Assembly: GCA_035626155.1 (NCBI GenBank)
Contig: DASPOF010000037.1
Span: forward strand, 1-10,761
From: DASPOF01 sp035626155
Lineage (GTDB): Bacteria; Desulfobacterota; Binatia; Binatales; Binataceae
DNA: 10,761 nt
Direction of reading: 5' to 3'
In this document: piece after piece, positions 5,679 to 10,761 of the stretch
Numbering within the stretch: position 1 is the first letter of the stretch
Layout of the letters: each line of letters opens with the position of its first letter
Notes under the pieces: generated by a model
What the model saw: only the letters and a program-made list of their open reading frames with translations
Told to the model about the DNA's origin: nothing
Database searches by the model: none
Program-made: the position numbers and the translations under genes

Positions 5679-8264
5679 TCAGGGCTTCGCAGGCGCTCCG
5701 GGCTTAAAAGGGTCGGCCGCCCGCGCCGAACTGGCCGCGGCTGCCGCCGCTGGCGGATCGGGTTCGCTCGCAGCGGATGAGGCCGATGCGACCGCGGGCG
5801 CCGATGCGCCTTTGCCCTTCATGCTGCTCGGGCCGATCTCCTCGGTATTGAACGGAGTATCCTCCGAGCCCGGGTTGCTCGACGACGGCGCCGCAAAAGG
5901 TTCCGGCCCGGTGGGCGGCAGCGAGCCGGTGGATGCGCCCAGGTCGGCCTCGGGCGGAACCGCGATCGAGAAGCTCGGCTTGTAGAGCTCGCGGATCTGC
6001 GACGCCGGCATGTCGTGCATCTCCTTGTGCCCGAGCGAGCTGATGAACTTCTGGCGCTCATCCAGCGAGAGCGCGCGCAACTCGGCGCGATTGCGCACCA
6101 CGTGCGGCGTCAGGAAGACGAGCAGGTCGTCCTTCTGCCGATCGCGGCTCTTGTCGCTGAACAGGTTGCCGATTACCGGGATGGTCGAGATGAACGGCAC
6201 GCCCTCGTTGGTTTGCGCATCCTGGCTGGAGAGCAGTCCGCCGATCACCGCGGTGCGATGGTTCTGCACGAGGATCGTGGTCGATGCGGAGCGGATGGTC
6301 GTGGTCGGCCCGAGCGGATTATTCACCGTGTTGCCGAGCACGTTGGAGACCTCCTCGTAGAGGTCGAGCTTGACGTAATCGCCCTCGGAAACCTGCGGCA
6401 CGATGTCGAGCGTGATGCCGACGTTTTGCCGCTCAACCGAGTTGAAGATCTGACCGGGTAGTCCTGCGTTGGCGGCCGCCGACCCGACGAACGGGAGGTT
6501 CTGACCCACCACGATCATTGCCTCCTCGTTGTCCGCAGTCAGCAGCGTCGGCGCCGAAAGTACGTCGGTGTGGGTATCGGTCTGGAGCGCGGTGATCAGC
6601 GCAAGATCGCACGGCGCGGTTATGCTGCTGCTGCTGGTGCCCGAGGTGCCGCCCGTCGTGGAAGTGGCGGCACTCGCGAGGGTGGTAGGAATACTACACA
6701 TGCTGCCCGACGCGAGCCCGAGTCCGAGCCCCGTCAGCCCAAGCGGATTTCCGATCGCGTTCTGAAGCTGTCCGAAATTCAATTGGCCAAGGCCGAGCGT
6801 GCTGCCGCTGATGGAGGTCGAGGCCTGGAAATTCACGCCCATGTCCCGGGCGCGTTCCTGGCTCACCTCTATAATTATCGCCTGCACAAAGACCTGGACT
6901 CTCGGGACATCGAGTTCGTCGATTATCTGGCGGAGCGTCTGCCAGTCCTGCGGAGCGGCGCTTACCACCATCGCGTTCGTTGCCGGATCGGCGGTGATAT
7001 TCACGCGCGCGGCGAAGTCTGTGTTCTTGCCGCCGCCGCTGGCTGATGCGGTGCCGCCCGCGGTGCCGGCGGCCGTCGAGGATGTCCGGCTCATGCCCAT
7101 CGAGGAGCCGAATCCGCCTCCGCCGAAGGAGGACGAGCCCATCGAACTCATCATGCCGTATCCGCCGCCGCCGTATCCGCCGCCCATTCCGGGGAATCCG
7201 CCGCCCATCCCGCCGAATCCGCTGCTGAACCCGTTCATCGTTCCGAGCGAGCTGCCCCGCCCAAGCGAGCCGCGCCCCGTGGTGGGCATCAACGTGCCCG
7301 GTCCGCCGCCGCCGTTAATCAGGTTATTGAGCACCTGGACCATTTCGAGCGCTTGCGCGTTCTTGAGCCGGTAGACGTGGATGCGCGCGGTGGAAATGGG
7401 CGGTTCGATGTCGAGTTGCGCGACGATCTCCTCGATCTGCCTCATCTGGAGCGGCGCCGCGAGGCACACCAGCGAATTGGTGCGTTCGTCCGGGATTACC
7501 TTGTAGTTCGCGCCCGCCACGACCCCGGGTGCGCCGGCGACGCCGATTCCCGGCCGCTGCGGCATGCCGCCGCCCGCCGAAGATGTACCGCCGCCGCGCG
7601 AGCCCATCAGGGCTTCGATCTCGGGCGCAAGTTCCGCCGCGAATGCCATCTTGAGCGGAATCACTTTGATGCTCTGCTGGGTCCCCTGAATGTCGAGGCT
7701 GCCGATTATCTGGAGGAGCCGCTGCACGTTGTCCGCATCGTCGGTGATGATGAGCGTGTTGTCATCGGGATAGGCGGCGACCATCCCGTCGTGCGATATC
7801 ATCGGCTGGATCACGTTGACCAGCGAGGCCGCATCGACGTTCTTCAGCCGCACCATCCGGGTCACGTACTCATCGCCGCGCGTCTCGAGCGGCGCCTGCG
7901 ATTCGGTAAGCGCGGCCGCCGACCGCGCATTGCGCGACGGCACGATCTTGATCACTTTGCCGACCTGCTGGGTCGTGTAGCCCTTGATTTGCAGCGCGGA
8001 TTGGAAAAGCTGGTAGGCCTGATCGGGGGTGACTTTGGTGGGGGAAAGGATCGTGACTTTTCCCCGCACGCTCTCATCGACGATGAAATTCTTTCCGGTG
8101 ATCTCGCTGATGAACTTGGCCAGAACGGGGATATCCACGTTCTGGAAATTCATGGTGATCTGATCGGGCGGCACCGCGGCTCGATGGTCGGCCGCTATCG
8201 AGGCGCCGCGCAGAGCGACGATCACGCTCGCTCCCGCCAGCACCGCCATCCAATAGCGCTTCAT
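5679..8264 (-). CDS. gspD: Type II secretion system secretin GspD
   Basis: GspD forms the outer-membrane channel of the type II secretion system. The 861-residue protein starts with a signal peptide (MKRYWMAVLA..., cleavage likely about 25). It continues with N0 (about 36-110), N1 (133-191), N2 (197-286) and N3 (292-453), then the secretin barrel domain (about 455-725). Landmarks are VLSAPTLLTADNEEAMIVVG (568-587), the EGVPFISTIPVIGNLF stretch (687-702) and KDDLLVFLTPHVV (711-723). N3 is split by a Gly/Met/Ser-rich insertion at 318-412. A Ser/Thr/Gly loop bracketed by Cys523 and Cys552 lies before the barrel. The tail (770-861) is Pro/Ala/Ser-rich and may be the part reached by a pilotin. ATG 8264 is chosen over 8279 because GGAGGT sits seven bases before it. 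No other gsp gene is in view, so the system's remaining genes must lie elsewhere. Type IV pilus or competence secretins are less likely: there is no AMIN domain and the N0-N3 order fits GspD. Confidence 0.94.
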   Translation of the reverse strand: MKRYWMAVLAGASVIVALRGASIAADHRAAVPPDQITMNFQNVDIPVLAKFISEITGKNFIVDESVRGKVTILSPTKVTPDQAYQLFQSALQIKGYTTQQVGKVIKIVPSRNARSAAALTESQAPLETRGDEYVTRMVRLKNVDAASLVNVIQPMISHDGMVAAYPDDNTLIITDDADNVQRLLQIIGSLDIQGTQQSIKVIPLKMAFAAELAPEIEALMGSRGGGTSSAGGGMPQRPGIGVAGAPGVVAGANYKVIPDERTNSLVCLAAPLQMRQIEEIVAQLDIEPPISTARIHVYRLKNAQALEMVQVLNNLINGGGGPGTLMPTTGRGSLGRGSSLGTMNGFSSGFGGMGGGFPGMGGGYGGGGYGMMSSMGSSSFGGGGFGSSMGMSRTSSTAAGTAGGTASASGGGKNTDFAARVNITADPATNAMVVSAAPQDWQTLRQIIDELDVPRVQVFVQAIIIEVSQERARDMGVNFQASTSISGSTLGLGQLNFGQLQNAIGNPLGLTGLGLGLASGSMCSIPTTLASAATSTTGGTSGTSSSSITAPCDLALITALQTDTHTDVLSAPTLLTADNEEAMIVVGQNLPFVGSAAANAGLPGQIFNSVERQNVGITLDIVPQVSEGDYVKLDLYEEVSNVLGNTVNNPLGPTTTIRSASTTILVQNHRTAVIGGLLSSQDAQTNEGVPFISTIPVIGNLFSDKSRDRQKDDLLVFLTPHVVRNRAELRALSLDERQKFISSLGHKEMHDMPASQIRELYKPSFSIAVPPEADLGASTGSLPPTGPEPFAAPSSSNPGSEDTPFNTEEIGPSSMKGKGASAPAVASASSAASEPDPPAAAAAASSARAADPFKPGAPAKP

Positions 8265-8271
8265 CCGGGCC

Positions 8272-8277
8272 ACCTCC
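8272..8277 (-). promoter_or_regulatory. Ribosome binding site that fixes the gspD start
   Basis: GGAGGT on the minus strand lies seven bases before ATG 8264, an ideal Shine-Dalgarno. The in-frame ATG at 8279 overlaps this element and has no signal of its own. The protein therefore starts MKRYW, which also gives a typical signal peptide. Confidence 0.8.
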
Positions 8278-8297
8278 ATGTCGCTTCTCCGCGCGAG

Positions 8298-8368
8298 CTT
8301 ATGGCAGCGCGGCGGTCAAGTGCAACACGAGGTCGTTGCAAAGCCATAATCCCAAGGGAGAGTATGAT
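8298..8368. promoter_or_regulatory. Divergent promoter region between gspD and lolC
   Basis: The 221 bases between the two outward-facing genes contain start-signal candidates for both. On the minus strand TTGCAC (8325-8320), 16 bases and CATAAG (8303-8298) is a fair match for gspD. On the plus strand CATAAT (8345-8350) and TATGAT (8363-8368) are good -10 boxes for lolC, but neither has a good -35 partner. The two sets lie within 70 bases of each other, so expression of the two units could be linked. All are tentative. Confidence 0.35.
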
Positions 8369-8485
8369 CGACTGTCAGACGATGGCCCGGCCTTATGAAT
8401 TCAAATGAAATTCACCCAAATGCCGCCTTTTCGCGCCGCGCCGCGCGGCTGATGGCGTTCGTGCGGCGGCAAGGACCAGCATCCG

Positions 8486-9766
8486 TTGCGATTTGAGTAC
8501 CTGATAGGCATCCGCTACCTTCGCGCGCGCCGCCGCGAGCGATTCGTGTCGCTGATCGCCCTAATCTCGCTGGCCGGCGTCACCTTGGGCACCTTTGCTC
8601 CATCGCTCGCGCTCTCAGTGATGAGCGGTTTCCAGGAGGACCTCCGCAATCGCCTGCTCGCATTCACCCCCGAGGTCACGGTCGAGCGAGGTGACGGCGC
8701 GGTGTGGAACTCGGCCGAACTTAAGCGGCGCATCGCCGCGATGCCGGGGGTCGAGGCGGTCGCGCCGTTCGTCACGTCGCAAGTGATGGCGGTATCGAAC
8801 ACGCCGTCGGGGGTTCCCGGCTATGTATCAGGCGGAATCCTGCGCGGCGTGATCGCGCGCGACAATCCGGTGCTCACCGAACTCAAGAACACGCTTGCGA
8901 ATGGACGGCTTGAGTCGCTCGACGAGATGCATCCGGTCGAAATCGCCGACGGCGGCGCAAAACACGTGGCCGAGCTTCCCGGCGCGATAATCGGCAAGAC
9001 GCTCGCCTTTTCGCTCGGGCTTCAGCCGGGCGATGTGGTGACGCTGGTTTCGCCGGCGAGCATGGGCGGCGGGATCGGCGCGCCGCGCCTGAAACGATAC
9101 GTCGTCGCGGGATTCTTCTACTCCGGGATGTACGAGTTCGACTCGTCGCTGATCTTCGTCTCGCTCAAGGATGGCCGCGCGCTCCTCGCGGAGGATCCCC
9201 AGCTCGAGAGCGGACTCGAGTTGCGCCTGACCAACATGTTCGATGCGCCCGAGATTGCGCGCAGTATCGCGGCGATCGCGGGCCCGGGCTTCCGGGTGAC
9301 CGACTGGACGGTCGCCAACGCGCCGCTGTTCTCGGGCCTGCAACTCGAAAAGTTCACCTACTTCATGGTGCTGCTGTTGATCGTGCTGGTGGCCGCGTTC
9401 AACATCATCGCAACCCTCGTGATGGTGGTGATGGAGCGGCGCAAGGAAATTGCGATTCTGCGCGCGATGGGCGCGCGCGCGGGATCGATCGCCGCGATCT
9501 TTCTGTGCGAGGGCGCGGCGCTTGGGCTGGTGGGGACGATCGTGGGGGTCGGCTCGGGATTCCTGGCCGCCTGGGCGATCGGGAAATACCATCTGATTCA
9601 TCTCCCGGCGGACCTGTTCATGGTAAGCGCCGTGCCGGTGCGCCTGTATCCGATCAATTTCATCGTGGTTGCGATCGCGGCTTTGGCGCTGTGCCTGATC
9701 GCGGCGCTTTACCCCGCGCTCCACGCGCGTTCGCTCTCGCCGGTCGAGGTGATCCGCTATGAGTGA
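8486..9766 (+). CDS. lolC: Lipoprotein-releasing ABC transporter permease LolC/LolE family
   Basis: With LolD this permease extracts mature lipoproteins from the inner membrane and hands them on for transport to the outer membrane. The 426-residue protein shows the family layout. A cytoplasmic N-terminus FEYLIGIRYLRARRRERFVS precedes a first membrane helix (about 21-47) with the conserved LSVMSGFQ. A large periplasmic domain (about 48-288) follows, then three C-terminal helices (about 291-317, 335-366 and 391-412) of the FtsX fold. MERRKEIAILRAMGA (316-330) is the cytoplasmic coupling segment, and the ending SPVEVIRYE is typical. The TTG start is supported by alignment with known N-termini and AAGGA ten bases upstream. 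LolC and LolE cannot be told apart here; a single LolF-type protein forming a homodimer is also possible. lolD overlaps its end by eight bases. Confidence 0.93.
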   Translation: MRFEYLIGIRYLRARRRERFVSLIALISLAGVTLGTFAPSLALSVMSGFQEDLRNRLLAFTPEVTVERGDGAVWNSAELKRRIAAMPGVEAVAPFVTSQVMAVSNTPSGVPGYVSGGILRGVIARDNPVLTELKNTLANGRLESLDEMHPVEIADGGAKHVAELPGAIIGKTLAFSLGLQPGDVVTLVSPASMGGGIGAPRLKRYVVAGFFYSGMYEFDSSLIFVSLKDGRALLAEDPQLESGLELRLTNMFDAPEIARSIAAIAGPGFRVTDWTVANAPLFSGLQLEKFTYFMVLLLIVLVAAFNIIATLVMVVMERRKEIAILRAMGARAGSIAAIFLCEGAALGLVGTIVGVGSGFLAAWAIGKYHLIHLPADLFMVSAVPVRLYPINFIVVAIAALALCLIAALYPALHARSLSPVEVIRYE

Positions 9767-10490
9767 ATCCCAAGCGCGCGCCGCCGTCGAGATGCCGCTT
9801 GCCGCACCGCCGCTGCTCGAGGCGCGCGGGCTGGTCAAGACGTTCCACGATGCGGAGCGCGAGATTCACGTCCTGCGCGGATTGGACCTCACGGTGCGCC
9901 CCGGCGAGGAGGTCGCGATTATCGGACAATCGGGGGTGGGCAAATCGACCCTGCTCCACGTGCTGGGAAGTCTCGAGGAGCCGACCGCGGGCAAGGTCTA
10001 TTTCGAGGGCCGCGACCTGTTCGCACTGGATCCCGCGGCGATCGCGGAGTTCAGGAACTTAAAGCTCGGCTTCGTCTTCCAATTCCACTACCTGCTGGCC
10101 GACTTCGACGCCGTGGAGAACGTGATGATGCCGGCGCTGATCGCGCGGATGGCGGACCGGGAAGCCGAGCGGCGCGCCACCGAGATCCTGGAACTGGTCG
10201 GCCTGGGCGATAAGCTGCATCGCCGGCCCGCCGAACTCTCAGGCGGCGAGCAGCAGCGCGTCGCGGTCGCGCGGGCGGTGGTCCTGAGACCTCGACTGGT
10301 GCTCGCGGACGAGCCCACCGGCAACCTCGATCCGCATACCGCCGATGAGGTTCACGAGCTGTTCCACATGCTCAACCGCGAACTCAAGATCACGCTCGTG
10401 ATTGCCACCCACAATGAGCGCCTGATGCGCAGCATGGGGCGTTCGCTAAGGCTCAGCGAGGGCAAGCTCTTCGACGAGCCGTCGCCGTGA
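9759..10490 (+). CDS. lolD: Lipoprotein-releasing system ATP-binding protein LolD
   Basis: LolD is the ATPase that drives lipoprotein release by the LolC/E permease on the cytoplasmic side. The 243-residue protein has every ABC element: Walker A GQSGVGKS (56-63), Q-loop Gln108 in FVFQFHYLLADF, signature LSGGEQQR (160-167), Walker B LVLADEP (180-186) and the switch His218 in IATHN. FQFHYLLADFDAVENVMMP matches the LolD subgroup (typically FQFHHLL) more than the MacB or FtsE groups. The ATG lies inside the end of lolC (eight-base overlap) with GAGGTG about six bases upstream, pointing to coupled translation. About 21 residues precede the start of the ABC domain, a slightly long N-terminus. bamA follows 92 bases later. 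Confidence 0.95.
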   Translation: MSESQARAAVEMPLAAPPLLEARGLVKTFHDAEREIHVLRGLDLTVRPGEEVAIIGQSGVGKSTLLHVLGSLEEPTAGKVYFEGRDLFALDPAAIAEFRNLKLGFVFQFHYLLADFDAVENVMMPALIARMADREAERRATEILELVGLGDKLHRRPAELSGGEQQRVAVARAVVLRPRLVLADEPTGNLDPHTADEVHELFHMLNRELKITLVIATHNERLMRSMGRSLRLSEGKLFDEPSP

Positions 10491-10582
10491 GCGCGCCCGC
10501 CGCAAGCGGAGGCCTCGCGGGCCGGCGCTTTACACGCGCGGCGATCATTGGCTAGCTTGTTCGCCGCCTTCGGTGTTTTCGG

Positions 10583-10761
10583 GTGACCGCAAAAGAACTC
10601 AACGCGGGACGCGCTCGTGCGCGTTTGATCCAGTCGTTCCTCTGGCTCGTGGCGATGCTACTGGCGGGCGGGCTGGCATTCGCCCAGGGCCCTCCGATCG
10701 TCTCCGAGATTCGCATCGAGGGTAACCAGCGGGTCGAAAGCGAGGCCATCCGCATCCACAT
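10583..10761 (+). CDS. bamA: Outer membrane protein assembly factor BamA, N-terminal fragment (cut by window end)
   Basis: Only the first 59 codons are visible. They encode a basic start (MTAKELNAGRARARLIQ), a hydrophobic signal core (about 18-33, FLWLVAMLLAGGLAFA) with cleavage likely after Ala34, and the beginning of the first POTRA domain, IVSEIRIEGNQRVESEAIRI. The IRIEGNQRV pattern is the classic POTRA first strand of BamA/Omp85. The full protein would build the beta-barrel insertion pore of the outer membrane. GTG 10583 is the only plausible start, since an in-frame stop lies at 10553 and no other start codon comes between. The ribosome binding site is weak. Position after lolC-lolD agrees with a common envelope gene order. 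TamA or another POTRA protein cannot be fully excluded from so little. Confidence 0.85.
   Translation, partial: MTAKELNAGRARARLIQSFLWLVAMLLAGGLAFAQGPPIVSEIRIEGNQRVESEAIRIH

Noticed and set aside
8265..8279. Upstream gspD start at 8279 giving five extra residues
   Set aside because: These codons contain the Shine-Dalgarno GGAGGT for ATG 8264, and the signal peptide reads naturally from MKRYW.
7353..8408. 351-codon plus-strand frame opposite gspD
   Set aside because: It is an antisense shadow of the N-terminal half of the clearly real gspD, with Arg/His/Asp-rich sequence and no domain.
8828..9838. 336-codon minus-strand frame opposite lolC and the start of lolD
   Set aside because: It is an antisense shadow of lolC, rich in Arg, His and Asp with no fold-like pattern, while lolC and lolD are unambiguous.
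1..10761. CRISPR array, transposase, phage or defence genes, rRNA or tRNA genes
   Set aside because: No regularly spaced direct repeats, no transposase or integrase motif, no defence-type protein, and no rRNA- or tRNA-like segments were found on either strand.

Overview
The window is GC-rich chromosomal DNA of a Gram-negative, LPS-bearing (diderm) bacterium. This rests on a type II secretion outer-membrane secretin, a Lol lipoprotein-export pair running into the start of bamA, and a lipid A-type acyltransferase. Gene order lolC-lolD-bamA, many GTG/TTG starts and high GC suggest a deltaproteobacterial-type lineage (the former Deltaproteobacteria or a relative such as candidate Binatota). That placement is inference from style and synteny, not from a database search.

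Layout from left to right. Positions 1-722 hold one gene for a small P-loop kinase-like protein (+). moaA (-, 723-1718) makes the first intermediate of molybdenum cofactor; it faces the kinase gene and may start from a leaderless GTG. A roughly 440-base stretch (1719-2162) has no convincing gene but contains a good stem-loop. A 49-residue single-span membrane protein and an exported TPR protein follow as a two-gene unit (+, 2163-2979). A DUF971 protein with two cysteine clusters (-, 3061-3396) is divergent from a GH88/GH105-type glycosidase (+, 3503-4552). The glycosidase overlaps tail-to-tail with a lipid A-type acyltransferase (-, 4546-5466).

Between the acyltransferase and gspD (-, 5679-8264) lie three consecutive inverted repeats in about 155 bases. 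Two of them share a related GCAGGmTGkTGA-type end. gspD is a complete secretin with a long Gly/Met/Ser-rich insertion in its N3 region. Across a divergent intergenic region starts lolC-lolD (+, overlapping by 8 bases) followed by the 5' end of bamA, cut by the window edge.

The right half is dominated by envelope biogenesis: secretion pore, lipid acylation, lipoprotein export and outer-membrane protein assembly. The left half is a set of unrelated housekeeping genes. I see no mobile element with a transposase, no CRISPR array, no phage gene, no rRNA or tRNA, and no clear defence or novel multi-gene system. The most unusual items are the hairpin cluster, the secretin insertion, the pseudo-symmetric DUF971 protein, the small membrane protein and the lysine-less P-loop.
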